From Branchipolynoe longqiensis (Eukaryota; Annelida; Polychaeta; Phyllodocida; Polynoidae), in the NCBI GenBank assembly GCA_030323885.1, contig CM059187.1, positions 123,223,593 through 123,287,592 of the forward strand: 64,000 nt of DNA. The letters run 5' to 3'. The notes below the pieces were generated by a model. The model did not search any database, was not told the DNA's origin, and saw only the letters and a list, made by a program, of their open reading frames with translations. The position numbers and the translations under genes are program-made. Position 1 is the stretch's first letter. Every line of letters begins with the position of its first letter. Below, in pieces: positions 1 to 10,509 of the stretch.

Positions 1-183
1 TGATCGCCATCGATTGTGTTGGGTGGTCCACGACGCGGGGTAGTGATGCCGGGCTCTGACCGCGCCGACTGGTTGCCCGACCGGTTGGTTGGTTGATCTT
101 TAGTTTTAGTGCCCGGTCGGGGATGGCAGATTTGGCAGATTCCTAGATCTTCCAGATTTTCCAGATTTTCCAGATTATCCAGA

Positions 184-518
184 TGAAAGCAGCAAATTTA
201 CAAAACCTAACTAATTATTTAGATTTAAGTTTCTGTATTTCAGTTAAATACAGATGCTCTTTTTGTGCATTTCTTGCCACATATAAGGGAATGCTGAGTC
301 AATTTAAAAGAACTTGTCAACTGCAGAAGTCTTTGCTGTCAGAGTTTTGGCATGCTTGACAAAGTTAATTTGGCACGTTTGCACTTCAAATATCTCAAAG
401 GTTTACACGGTGAAATAAACGTTGCTTGAAAATAAAGTAAGTTACATTATAATAATCAATTTGATCAATTTATCTCAAGAAATGGCAGAAAGTCAAAACC
501 ATCGGACTATGCAACTTT
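184..518 (+). repeat. TTAA-family MITE, copy 1 (left end decayed)
   Basis: This stretch aligns by eye along most of its length to better-preserved copies at 59396-59749 and 62959-63316. Shared blocks include the central TTTTGGCATGCTTG-like near-palindrome and the right end reading GGACTATGCAACTTTA. The left inverted terminus is not recognisable. It has no coding capacity and is a non-autonomous element; the transposase family is inferred from TTAA flanks of other copies (piggyBac-like). Confidence 0.7.
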
Positions 519-1172
519 ACGATTGCTTCAGGACAAGCTGTAGCAATAGCGTTAAATTACTTAAATATAGATTGTTGACTCTGATTGTCAGACTTACTGC
601 TCATTTACTAATTTTTGATTAATTAATGCCCGCACTTTGCTCCCTCCTGACTCATATAATCGTGCATTGCATATCCGTACATCAGTTACTCACCATGTCA
701 ATTGTCAGACCGGACCAAATTCGGACCAAATCTGATGCAATCGATGCGGTTAAAGCTGGACACGTGGACAATACAGAGTAACCTCAATCATTGTTTGGCT
801 GTACTTTCTCTGGTTATAGGAAGCAAATACCTCTAGTAGTCCACTAGCAGGACATTACTGCAATGCATGTGTATGTTTCCTGATTTATTATCCTGATATA
901 TTATGTCCCTAGACATGAAATACGCAATCCTCCAAATAGTCTACATCACTCTTTCTCTCTCTACTTCTCGCTGTCTGTCTGTCTGTCGCTCTCTCTCTGT
1001 CTGTCTCTCTCTCTCTCTGTCTCTCTCTCTCTATATATATATATCATCTGTAGCATTTTATATATGTGATGAATATTGGTACTTAGTGATCACAAAATGC
1101 GTAAATCGATTGCAAACCTTTAAAATCTCAACGTGATTTTACTGGGTATTCCTTATATGAGCTATCTTAATA
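519..1172. other. No gene seen; CT-rich and TA microsatellite
   Basis: The stretch holds ordinary AT-rich sequence and a pyrimidine microsatellite of CTCT and CTGT words at about 948-1032, ending in a short (TA)n run to about 1043. The small reading frame across it is serine/leucine low-complexity and not credible as a gene. Confidence 0.6.
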
Positions 1173-1210
1173 CAGTAAAACCTCTCTAAGTCGACCGACC
1201 TTGGGGTCAA
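1173..1210 (+). repeat. Isolated terminus of a pogo/mariner-like MITE
   Basis: A TA followed by CAGTAAAACCTCTCTAAGTC and a following CGACCGACC matches the ends of the complete elements at 31463-31640 and 51004-51184. The other end is not found downstream, so this is a truncated or strongly decayed copy. Confidence 0.6.
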
Positions 1211-2337
1211 CAAAGTGTAGCAATTTTAGGAAAGAATCTCGTGCGTCTATGTCTCGCAACACAGTTCCCATTCGCACACCAGCAAACCGATGGCCTTAAT
1301 CAGACTTGAGATCTCCGACAGCATCCACCAGGGGGCGCCATAGCAATCCATGCCCCACATGCACACGGCCCCATTCCAGACCGTGGAGGCAGTTGGATCC
1401 CAGTGATTAGATCCCACCCTCCGGGAACTACAACCCCACCCCCACTCCACGACTCCACCACCCCCCAGCACCCCCACCACCCCCACCCACCTTCTCCTCC
1501 CGCCTTCCTCCAGTAGGCCCTGTGATGGTGATCGCCTGATGACCTAGGCGTTTTAGCGGCCGGGCACATGTGTTGGAGGTCCCACGGGTAGATGGTTAGG
1601 ACACTGGAGGTGGGTGGTGGGTAGAATGAGGGGGGGGAGTGGGGGGTTCGATGGTGGGGGATCTTTTCCCTGGGATTCCCGGCGGTTATTACTGTGATTC
1701 ATACCTGTTGATCACATGGGATGCTCCCACGGGTCTTAGTCACCATAGTGCGACTGCGCCACAGCTAAGCCATTCCCAACAGCTAAGCCATTCCCAATGT
1801 GCTGTGAATGCTTACACACAAAATTAGTCCGCATTGACCTAGGACCTAAGGAAGTAATCGTTGTTGAATTGTTGGGTATTTTCAGTCTGGCACGCTAGCA
1901 ACCTGGTAGTAATTAGAAATAGGCAGCTGGGTTTTAGTTCAGGTGTTTTTTTAAAAATTATGAGCATGAACTGGCTGATTCAGTATTAGAATAGTGTGAG
2001 TGAGTGATGTATCAGACACTGATATAGTGATAACAGTATGTACGGCACCTGAATGGCCCTGCACTATAAAGCCGTGTTGATTTCGCACTGTCACAATTAA
2101 GTCAGTCCACATCGCATTGTAACATCACATGGTACGACGAGGACCTAAATTCCAGATCAACTAATGAAATAATCGATTATTAATTTATCGATTAGGGTAT
2201 GCTTTATATAACTATTAACAGATACCTGTAGTGTATGTTAAACAACCTGACTGACTCATTGCGCAGTGTACATGAGCTCCATTAACGGTCAGAACCAATC
2301 CTTTCCATCACAAAAGTAACTCTCCCTCAAAAAGAAC
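1211..2337. other. No gene seen; contains a G-rich/C-rich island
   Basis: From about 1420 to 1680 the plus strand is C-rich then G-rich, giving glycine-rich frames with no recognisable domain. The rest is non-repetitive within this window. A CTCF-like site lies at 1325-1339. I recognise no exon or RNA gene. Confidence 0.5.
1325..1339 (+). promoter_or_regulatory. CTCF-like motif
   Basis: The word CCACCAGGGGGCGCC matches the conserved bilaterian CTCF core. Similar words occur at 14858, 51678, 55097 and 55881 in this window. Occupancy cannot be known from sequence. Confidence 0.4.
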
Positions 2338-2620
2338 TTAAAGCTGCATAGTCCGATGAAACATCACATTTAAAAAAACAACAACAATTATTTAGATTTG
2401 AATATGCATATCTAAGTTAGATTCGTATGGACATAATAAGCACTTGTTACCACATAGAAGGGAATACTGAGCCGATTTAATAGAACATGTGACTGCAGAA
2501 GCTTCTCGTGTCAAAGTTTTACTTTAAATATCTCAAAGGTTAGCCATTTAAAGTAAGAATTACTTCAAACTAAAGCCAGATAGATTATAACAATCAAATT
2601 AATATATAGACAGAATATTG
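2338..2620 (+). repeat. TTAA-family MITE, copy 2
   Basis: It begins with TTAA and then AGCTGCATAGTCCGATG, the family terminus, and continues with the family interior, including the CTGCAGAAG and ATATCTCAAAGGTT blocks. The right terminus is missing; a SINE was inserted right at the end of the recognisable part. Confidence 0.75.
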
Positions 2621-2633
2621 TATTTACTGAGTG

Positions 2634-2797
2634 TTTGTTGTTTTACGTCCTAGCAACATTGAAAGTTATATCAGGATGGGTACCGACTTGTGACAGTGTG
2701 CACCCATGAGTCATTGGTTTGACTCGGCTGGAATTCGAACTCCAGACCATCCGCAAGGGAAGCCTGCGCTCTACCGTTTAGACCACCGCGTCCGATG
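2634..2797 (-). repeat. tRNA-derived SINE, minus strand, internally deleted
   Basis: It starts with the complement of the SINE 3' tail (GTTTTACGTCCTAGCAACAT) and ends with a tRNA-like head reading, on the minus strand, GGTAGAGCGCAGGC. The body is joined directly from the CATGAGT block to the TCATTGGTTTGACTCG block, so about half is deleted. A 13-bp target-site duplication (TATTYACTGAGTG) is at 2621-2633 and 2798-2810, evidence of LINE-driven insertion. Confidence 0.8.
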
Positions 2798-2810
2798 TAT
2801 TCACTGAGTG

Positions 2811-4305
2811 TAGACAAGTAATTGCCTACCAATAATGAGGCACTGTGGGGGAGATATGCCAGTGCTAATACTAGGCGCCTCATGTAGTGGTACATGGTAC
2901 CATGGAGGAGTCATGTTGTACCCTCATCATGGAGGAGGCTTTACGTGGTGCTAATGTTCTCCACGGCGACCACTTCTCCTAGAGGAATCCTTTGTAGACG
3001 GGAGGCCCCACAGAGCCAATAACGGTGCGTGGGACTGGGAGGCAACCGTGGAGGAGCAGCAGTGTGTGGGTGGGTGGGTGGGTGTGTGGGAGGGTGGGGG
3101 TGAGCTGGTGGGTCGTCAAGGAGACGGCCACTACCCTGGAGCAAGGATCCGGTGGGGATCAGTTCCTGGCGGTTGATGGGGGGCTATAGCCGGCCAGCTG
3201 TCGAACCGCTGGAGGAGGGGGTGAGTGGAGGGAGGAAGGAGGGAGAGAGTTTGGTATGTGCGTGGGTGTGGGTGGGGGGAGGGGTGTTGAGACAGGCTGT
3301 AGGGTTGGTTGGGTTTTTGAGGTGGGCCATGCCGTGTCTCAAGGGAGATGTAGGTCAACATTGAACTGTACTCCAAATGGTACTTGGCACTGCATTGCTA
3401 TCTGAAGATATGGGCATTTTCTGACGGCGCTAGACACTTGCAAATGGCGGGGTACCAGGAGTGCCTGGTGAATTGGTGATTATGGTGGGTTATTTGGGGG
3501 GGGGGGGAGTGAGTGAAAGGTCAATGACGTGGTGGATACACATACTGTTGTATAAGAGGAACACATAGAGGGAGATGCTCATGGTATGGTTGGATTGTGA
3601 AGTTGGGGAGTGAATTTTGGTGGTGGGTTGGTGGAGTGGGGAGGGGTGGCGATGCTTTTGGTATTGTGGGGTGGATGGGTAACTTTGGATGGTGGGTGGA
3701 GTAGGGAGGGGTGGCGATTGGTTCACTGTTGGAGTTTTAAGTTCTGGCAACATCTATGGTAATATCAGGAGGTAGATGGCGATGCTTTTTATATGATTTG
3801 ATTGGATATTAGGGAGTAAAGTTGGGGTAAATCTGGGGTTGTAAGAGAGCAGCGATGCTTTTGCCAGGGTTCGATTGGGGCATGGGAAAGTGAATTTGGC
3901 GGGTAAACTGGCATTGTGTGTGTGAGATAGGGGTGGAGGGTGGGAGTGGGGGAGGGAGGCAAGGACAGGATGGGACTTGCAATCCGATACGCGGCCATTA
4001 GGCGTGGGAAAGCGGCCTGAGACGGCGCAGCTGCTTGGTGAGTAGGAACCCGGAAATGAGTGTGTGTGTGGGGGGGGGGGGGTGATGGCAGTGATGGAGA
4101 TGAGGGGTACCCGCGGCGGTGGGGGCGGTGGGGGCGGTGGGAGGGGGAGTATGGCCGCAGGTAGGCAAGGCATTCCTCAGGTGGGGAAGGTTGGATGAAA
4201 GGCGCGGGTAGGGGTGATGGTGGTGGTGGTGGTGGGGGGGGGGGGGGGGGGTGCTGGGAGTGATTCCACTTCAATGGTAACCAAATTCTGAACTGTTTGG
4301 ATGAC
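2811..4305. repeat. G/T-rich low-complexity region with poly-G runs; no gene
   Basis: Much of this stretch is purine/T-biased, with repeated GGTGGG words and poly-G runs near 3497-3507, 4070-4081 and 4234-4250. The long minus-strand frames are proline/histidine-rich translations of this bias and have no domain. Confidence 0.6.
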
Positions 4306-4432
4306 TATATGTCAGAAAACTGTGTAAGAAAACCACATGTCAGAAAACTATGTAAGAAAACCAAATGTCACAAGACTACATCATTACATGTCACAAAACT
4401 ACATGTCACAAAACTACATGTCACAAAAACTT
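4306..4432 (+). repeat. Short minisatellite (ATGTCACAAAACTAC unit)
   Basis: The words ATGTCAGAAAACT...GTAAGAAAACC and then ATGTCACAAAACTAC are iterated several times with small changes. No coding potential is evident. Confidence 0.7.
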
Positions 4433-4449
4433 CCGGTATCAGCCAGAGC

Positions 4450-4863
4450 TGTTAACTTATTTTTTTGTGGAGAAATTTCAAATGGGATTAAATTTGCACA
4501 ATATTAATAGATATGATTTTTGATTTTCTTTCATTTTCTAAGCTAACTAATTAAATTGATCAGCATGTTTTACTTCCCTTTAATTTGAAGTATAAGTTTG
4601 TTTAAATAGTTAACTTTGCATGAAAACATGCGTGGTTCGCTTTGGCAAGCACATACATACACATACACCCCATAGGTGTCAGGAGTAACAGCTTTATTTG
4701 TTTAACAAAAAAAAAAAAGCTTTTAGTATTATCTTCTAGGAAGCAAGATAGGCTTTTTAAATTTAAGTGCACCAGTCTCTAAGTTGGATATTTAGGATTA
4801 AATCTAGTTAACTGTTTTTGTTTTTGACAATGTTATGCTTTTATCCGATTATGCACCTTTAAC
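4450..4863 (-). repeat. TTAA-family MITE, copy 3, decayed
   Basis: Read on the minus strand it begins TTAAAGGTGCATAATCGG and follows the family interior weakly, with several small insertions including an A-run at about 4710. The far end is poorly preserved, so the boundary at 4450 is approximate. Confidence 0.55.
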
Positions 4864-5097
4864 ACAAAGAGTTCATTCAATTAGAATTATCGGGTAGTAT
4901 GAGGCGTCCGTGAGATTTTGCATGATTATATCATTCTGGACTGTATTACGAAAATATGTTTAGCAGCAGCATCAACAAAAACAGTCATACTGCTTCTGTC
5001 TAGCAAATCATTCAGTAATCAATCAATCTAGGCTCATGAAGACTAAAGAGAAAGACCAAACTGACACGCAAAGGGCGTCCAGTCTTACTGGCGCCTC

Positions 5098-5690
5098 CGC
5101 GCCCCCGCGCCCCCACCCTCTTAGCCCTCCCCACCTCATCCCCTTAGACCCCCCGAGGTCAATCCCCCCCTCCTCACCTCGCCCCACCCCATCCTACCCC
5201 ATCCTGCCCCACCCCGTCCGGCCCCGCCCCGCCCCGCCTCGCCCAGCCCCCCGCCTCGCCTCACCTCGCTCCACCCACCCCACCCCACTCCAACCCGCCC
5301 CTCTCAGTCCCAGCGCGCCCCGCACCTCGCGGCACTCGCCGTCCTGTCCCGTCCCTTCCCGTCCCTTCCCGTCCCTTCCCGTCCCTTCCCCTCCCTTCCC
5401 CTCCCCTCCCCTCCCATACCCCCTCCCTCCATCTCCCCCCCCCTCCCTACCCCCCCCCATCTCCCTCCCTCTCCCCCCTGTCCTCCCATCCCTCTTCCCT
5501 CTCCGCTCCCCTCCCCTCCCCTCCCCCCCCCTACCCTCTCCTCTCCTCCTGTCCTCCCCTGCCCTCCCCCTTCTCCTCCCATCCCGCTCCTCCCTTCCCC
5601 CCTCCCACCTTCCCCATCCCGCCCCGCACCACACGGCCCTCGCCGCCCACCCTGCCCCGCCCCAGAGGTGGGGACTTAGTTACTCCAGCA
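5098..5690 (+). repeat. Polypyrimidine (C-rich) tract
   Basis: Almost pure C/T sequence made of CCCCTCCC-type words with embedded pentamer repeats such as CCCGT-CCCTT. The proline/serine frame on the plus strand and the glycine/arginine frame on the minus strand are composition artefacts. Confidence 0.85.
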
Positions 5691-5850
5691 TGTAACCCCC
5701 ATGCTGCGCGCGGCTCGTTACCTCCTATTGACGTGGCAGTGCAGTGTGCTCTAATTGCTCCAGGCCCATGTTTTGTTGCCGTCCCTTGTCGGGTGGCGTT
5801 ACCGAATAACCGACACTAACTTCTAAGCCATCCTTGGCTCTGCAGAACGC

Positions 5851-6165
5851 CGCCCCCCCCCCTGCCCTGCCCTGCCATCCCCTTCCTTCCCCTCCCCCCC
5901 CCCCCTCCCCTTCTCCTCCCATCCCCCTCTCCTCTCCTCCATTCCCCTATCCTCCCTTCCCCTCTCCTCCCTTCCCCTCCTCCCCTCCCCCTTCCCCCTC
6001 TCCTCCCCCCTCCCCCCTCCCTCCCCCCCTCCCCCCCTTCCCTCCCTCCCCCCCCCCCCTCCTCCTCCCATCCCTCTCCTCATTCCCTCCCCCCCCCCTC
6101 CCCTCCCCCTCCTCCCCTCTCCTCCCCTCCCCCTCCCCTCCCAGCCCAGCACCGCCCAGCCCAGC
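5851..6165 (+). repeat. Polypyrimidine tract
   Basis: A second C/T-only tract of CCCCTCC words, separated from the first by about 160 bp of normal sequence. It contains no credible gene. Confidence 0.85.
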
Positions 6166-6503
6166 CCCGCCGTAGTCTGGCGCCGAGTGTCTTGCCTCGT
6201 TTTGAATGATGCCTTGCGTAATCGTCAGGACTGTTTACTAGTTGGGGATGGGGTGTCGGGTGTTGGCAGGCATGGGATGAGAGGCTACAGTTGGTCGGCT
6301 CAATATTCATTATTCTAATATGTTGCCAATACCAGTGATCAGATGGTGTTGCGCACAGGACCATGCGCTAAGTGGCGCAAGTAAAGTTGCATTGTCCGAT
6401 AGTTTGGAAATTATGCTGTTTAAAATACAAATCTCTGATGTTAGCCATTTATTATAAAACTTACAACAAACTAAAAGTAATGAAGATTATGGTAACCAAG
6501 CTA

Positions 6504-6504
<1 letters not shown>

Positions 6505-6555
<51 letters not shown>
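6505..6555. repeat. (TA)n microsatellite
   Basis: Uninterrupted TA repeat directly adjoining the (CAT)n terminus of the RTE fragment. The MITE at this point is naturally TA-rich, which may have seeded the expansion. Confidence 0.9.
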
Positions 6556-6557
<2 letters not shown>

Positions 6558-6859
6558 TCATCATCATGCTGTCGGTCACGATGTGACAAAGACTGCTTTC
6601 ATTACTTGACTGCCACTCTCCATTTAGCTCTCTGCTGTGAGAGTGATGTTCATGAGTTGTCTCTCAGCTTCAGGTTTCTCTTGGTGGTATCCTTGAACCA
6701 GAGACCAGGGCGCCCTCTCTTTCTCAAACCAGAAGACAGTTGAGAGTAGAGGATCTGCTTTGGTAGCCTGTCTGATGACATCCTCATGACGTGTCCACTC
6801 CACCGGAGATTCTTTTTGATCAGTAGATCTTCCATAGAGAGCAGCCCGTCCGTTTGGCT
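6556..6859 (-). pseudogene. RTE-type LINE, 5'-truncated 3' end
   Basis: On the minus strand it encodes the C-terminal tail of the same reverse transcriptase found at 48970-50940: SMEDLLIKKNLRW, then a HVMRMSSDRLPKQI block and a KRGRP block. A very short 3' UTR and a terminal (ATG)n repeat follow, as is known for RTE elements. Only about 70 codons remain, so it is a dead insertion. Confidence 0.85.
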
Positions 6860-6961
6860 TATATATATATCAAAAGAATTGCAGAAAGTTGAAAGCATCA
6901 GACTATACAACTATAACCGGTTGCAACTAGGCATGACATTGTGTGAGTAGATCTGGGTGGC

Positions 6962-7035
6962 CTGTTTCCATGGTACCAATATTGATATGACATTAGATGT
7001 TGCCAGGACGTAAAACTCCAACAACCAAGCAAGTA
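6962..7035 (+). repeat. SINE 3' end fragment
   Basis: It contains the 3' module GATATGACATTAGATGTTGC followed by CAGGACGTAAAACTCCAACAACC, shared with the SINEs at 8329-8618 and 15463-15793. The body and head are absent. Confidence 0.75.
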
Positions 7036-7223
7036 ACCAAAACATAGACCTAAGCGTATGTACCTTTTGTAAGGCAACTAAAACTATAGAGGATTAGCTT
7101 GTGGACTTGGAGTGGGAAGAGGCACCCACAGATTTACACGCAACAGCTGCTGGCAGGATTGTAAAGATGCATCAATTAGCACTTGCTCGTCAGTGATATC
7201 CACAGTAGGATAGTGTCAGATAA

Positions 7224-7498
7224 TGCCTGGTACACACCTACCGTTTGTGCGCGCACACCTCCCGTTTACGATCGAAAACTGCCCGTTTCGCGCACAAAAA
7301 TCGCTAGCTGTGCGCCCCCCGCGCACACCTAGCGATTGCGATTCGCGCATAAAACTCAGTTTTTAGTGCTAAAAGCGGCCGTTTACGATTGCGATTCGCG
7401 ATTCGAAAAACGAATCGGCCCGTTTTCAGTTTTAAGCGGGTCGGGTCGAGTCGCGAGTTTTAGTGCGCGAATCCTATACGGGAGGTGTGTACTAGGCA
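7224..7498. mobile_element. Harbinger-like MITE with TAA target duplication
   Basis: The 275-bp element has inverted ends TGCCTGGTACACACCTACCG and, on the opposite strand, TGCCTAGTACACACCTCCCG. It is flanked by TAA at 7221-7223 and 7499-7501. A 3-bp TWA duplication is typical of PIF/Harbinger elements. The interior is built from repeats of GCGATTCGCG-like words and has no coding capacity. Assignment to Harbinger rests on TSD length and is inferred. Confidence 0.7.
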
Positions 7499-7734
7499 TA
7501 AGATCAGAGCCAGACTATCACGTCCCGATAGCGTTCGAGAAAGAGGAGCATTTGCGGTAGTTATACCATCTTAAAGTTGCATAGTCCAATGAAAGCATCA
7601 AATATTCAAAACCCAATCGCTGATCTATATCTAATCCTAGATATCTAATGTAGATATTGGCGCATTTATTACACAGTAGTCGCTGCATGGAAAGGGTTTA
7701 ACACGTAGATTTAATGGTTTCGTTTGTTAATTTG

Positions 7735-7772
7735 TACCCTAGCAACATCTAAGGGCATATCAGGACGGGGCG
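7735..7772 (-). repeat. SINE fragment
   Basis: CCTAGCAACATCTAAGGGCA followed by TATCAGGACGGG matches the minus-strand start of the SINEs at 30865 and 54549. It stops where the fold-back element begins. Confidence 0.65.
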
Positions 7773-8086
7773 AGGATTCCTTACACACGGTATGCGGCAT
7801 GCGGCATGCGGCGTGCGGCGTGATTACGGGATGGGTCCTTTCACCCACACCCACACCCACACCCACACACAGTGTCAGGTTTCCTCACCACTGTTCTCTA
7901 TGGCAAACGCAGCAGCATTCGCATTCGCATGCCGCACCGATCGGTACATGGACCGATTCAGTATTCGCATGCCGCATGCCGCATACCGCATACCGCATAT
8001 AAGGAATCACCCCCATTGACTTAGATGCTTTTCGATTTTCTGCCGCATTCGCATTCGCATACCGCATACCGCGTGTAAGGAATCCT
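7773..8086. mobile_element. Fold-back element with GCATACCGC-type interior
   Basis: The ends are inverted: AGGATTCCTTACACACGGTA on the left and, on the opposite strand, AGGATTCCTTACACGCGGTA on the right. Both arms continue into iterated heptamers of the form GCGGTAT or GCGGCAT. A third partial terminus (CCGCATATAAGGAATCA) lies inside near 7990-8010. No clear target-site duplication was found. The family is unknown to me. Confidence 0.65.
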
Positions 8087-8328
8087 AGCTTTACACCTGA
8101 AACCTTTGGTGTTAGATTAGAATATTGACGCCCTTGCCAAAATAAAGTTGCCATGGTTTCGCTTCAAATATCTCCAACCTTAACTCCCCATTTAAAATCG
8201 GTCTTATTTCAAGCTGCATTAAAATGGATTATAGCGATAAATCGAATCTCGAGAAATCGCAGTAAGTCAAAACCATCGAACTATGCAAGTGTGATCGCTT
8301 ATCTTGCATGCCTATCACATTTTAAGCA

Positions 8329-8618
8329 CCAAGCCGGATGGCCGAATGAGTTAACTGTCTGTCTACGTTTTGGTACATCGTAGGATTCGAACCCACGGGT
8401 TCGAACCCTGGTCGAGTCAAACAGATGACTTAAAAATTGATACTTGTCGCTTCCTACTGAGTGGGATATCAGGTCATGGTGCTGGTGGCATGGTCTCCCA
8501 GTGGGGCAGCACTCTAAAGTCACCATCAGTGCCCCCTGTCACAAGTCGGTACCTCTCTTGATAATGTGATATGACCTTAGATGTTGCCAGAGCGCAGAAC
8601 TCCAACAACCAATCAACA
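8329..8618 (+). repeat. tRNA-derived SINE with target-site duplication
   Basis: The head has a tRNA-like A-box region (GGATGGCCGAATGAGTT) and a B-box GGTTCGAACCC. The body includes GTCAAACAGATGACTT, GATATCAGGTCATGGTGCTG and GGGGCAGCACT. The 3' module ends ATGTTGCCAGAGCGCAGAAC and a CAA-rich tail. A 12-bp duplication (ACATTTTAAGCA) is at 8317-8328 and 8619-8630. Part of the body around the TTAGGATAGG block is deleted. Confidence 0.85.
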
Positions 8619-8630
8619 ACATTTTAAGCA

Positions 8631-9350
8631 TTGATAATGGAATCCAAAGGCGGATGCTCCTCTGTAATTATGAGATGCTAGATCTGTTGAGGTAATCTTC
8701 TTAGCTGCTCTGTGTAGAGTAGGACAACAAATCTCTGATAATAAATGAACTGCAGCCTGTCTAGACGGCCTAATGAGATGATTGCATCTGTATTCCACAT
8801 CGCATCTTCACTGTACACGCACATACACGGTCATGTGATGTTTATTTGGAGGAGGGACGCTAGGTCTTGATCGAGATTAATTAATGCAAGTAGAACCGTG
8901 ATTGTGCGCTGTATCACGTGATCATAATACCGACAGTCTTATTCGCCAATATAAATATTTCCACCAAGTTTTGGATTTGCCTTTGACATTTTCAAATAAA
9001 ATATTGTTTCTTCTACCGGAAATAATTACCCATTGTAAAGAAGATTCTATATTAGAAAAGGCCACTTTATATTTTATGACAACTTGAATTTGAAAAAGAA
9101 ATTAGTTGTCATTTGATATATGGACAAACCGAGACCATCACATTTCATAGCAAGTCTATTATAATACCTTCTGTCATGACGTGTTAATTGTTTCCAATTA
9201 TCTTGTCATATTTTAGAGCACTTAATATGTCAGTTACCTTATGCTTTGCCTGTTGTATGTTATTTACTTGTGAGTATGCGCCATATGATTTCATGGTATA
9301 ATTAATTTGGCGTATAAATATTGAGGATGCCTGGATCTTGGAGGCATGTG
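8631..9350. other. Unique AT-rich island, no gene recognised
   Basis: The stretch is non-repetitive within the window. From about 9180 to 9325 it is rich in homeodomain-type cores (TTAATTG, CAATTA, TATAATTAATTTGG). No splice-bounded exon or long frame with a known domain is seen. A role as regulatory DNA is possible but unproven. Confidence 0.35.
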
Positions 9351-9354
9351 TCTC

Positions 9355-9612
9355 CACCTTCCCTCCCTCCTTCCCCCCTTCGCTCCCACCCTCCCTCCTT
9401 CCCTCCCCTCGCTCCCTCACTCCCCTTTCTGTCCCTCCCTCCTTCCATCCCTCCTTACCTTTCCCTCCCTGACTTCTCCCCTCTCCCTCTCTCCTTCCCT
9501 GCCCTTCCCTCATCCCCTCTTTCCCCCCTCCCCTAACCCCCTTCCTTCCCTCCCTCCCTCATCTTTCCCCCTCCACCCCCTCCTTCCCATTTCCCCCTCC
9601 TCTTTCCCTCAG
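9355..9612 (+). repeat. Polypyrimidine tract
   Basis: C/T-only sequence of CCCTCCTT words. The serine/proline frames across it are compositional. Confidence 0.85.
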
Positions 9613-10268
9613 GCACGCTCCTTGGTGTTTCTATTCTCCGGGACAAGACTAGGTTTCAAATTGGTCAGCTCTTTCAGAGTTTCAGGTTCTGCTCGCCATC
9701 CTGCTCACGTCCGGCTCGTTAAATAAATAGCGCCAGAAAGTGGAGGGCGGGCATTGGGAAGCCGTCGGTGTCCGACAAAATGTACACCTCTGTGGGTGTG
9801 TCTGGAGGTTCTAGCTACACAGAGTTGGCGCCTAAGGGCTGCATCTAGTGAACGGGGGTGCTTACTTACTTACTTATTGGGGGGTTTGTGACCTAGCAGT
9901 CACTGGCTGCGGAACTGCAGCATTGCTAAACGGCGCCGTTAAAACGGCCCGTTTTTGGTGGTGTTTTTTGTTGGAGGCTTTCCTTCTCACTTCGTCCAAC
10001 TTAAGGGGTGGTAGGGGGGAGGGGCGTGGTGATCTTCGCGGTGTCTTGTGCGGTGGTTGTGTGGTGCGGCGGTGGCCCGGCAGGTGGCGGGGTACCTTCA
10101 TCTTATGGGAGTGATCCGGCTGATAGGTCTACGATCCGAGAGTAGGCATAGCCAGGTGAGAGGCACAACGTGATTTTACCTATGGTTATATAACATGTAT
10201 AGGAATAATAATATAATATGTACAGGTGATATATAATACATACATGTATACTACATGGAATATATATT
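9613..10268. other. No gene seen
   Basis: Mixed-composition sequence with a short CTTA tetramer repeat near 9862 and a GT/GGT-biased stretch at about 9990-10100. Short frames here have no domain and I see no other feature. Confidence 0.4.
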
Positions 10269-10269
10269 T

Positions 10270-10368
10270 ATTATATTACTTAAAGCTAAATGGAGAGCGG
10301 CAGTCAAGTAATGAAAGCAGTCTTTGTCGCACCGCGACCGACAGCATGATGATGATGATGATGATGAT
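10270..10368 (+). pseudogene. RTE 3' terminus, extremely truncated
   Basis: It carries AGCTAAATGGAGAGCGGCAG, AAGTAATGAAAGCAGTCTTT, GTCGCACCGCGACCGACAG and then (ATG)n. This is the same terminus as the minus-strand elements at 6556, 40778 and 48924, here on the plus strand. Only the last few codons and 3' UTR remain. Confidence 0.85.
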
Positions 10369-10462
10369 ATTACTTAACCACCATTCATTGTCTTGTCTTC
10401 ATTATCTTGCTGAGATAATCCCATTTGCAACTGCCCGTTTTCCTCAATTGATATATATTTAT

Positions 10463-10466
<4 letters not shown>

Positions 10467-10502
<36 letters not shown>
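10467..10502. repeat. (TA)n microsatellite
   Basis: Pure TA repeat ending in TGTGTG. Confidence 0.9.

Positions 10503-10509
<7 letters not shown>

Larger units (their letters stand above)
6386..6917 (+). repeat. TTAA-family MITE, copy 4, split by an RTE insertion
   Basis: The left part (6386-6505) starts AAAGTTGCATTGTCCGA and includes the GTTAGCCATTTA block. The right part (6860-6917) resumes at ATCAAAAGAATTGCAGAAAG and ends in CATCAGACTATACAACT. The two parts join in the order seen in intact copies once the RTE fragment and TA repeat between them are removed, so the MITE is the older insertion. Confidence 0.7.
7571..8292 (+). repeat. TTAA-family MITE, copy 5, split by later insertions
   Basis: The left part starts TTAAAGTTGCATAGTCCAATG at 7571. 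The right part resumes about 8112 and ends CATCGAACTATGCAAG near 8292. Between them lie a minus-strand SINE fragment (about 7735-7772) and a fold-back element (7773-8086). Confidence 0.65.

Noticed and set aside
5036..5695. Long Pro/Ser-rich frame (219 codons) and opposing Gly/Arg frames
   Set aside because: Translation of a polypyrimidine tract; no domain, and frames open on both strands because of base composition.
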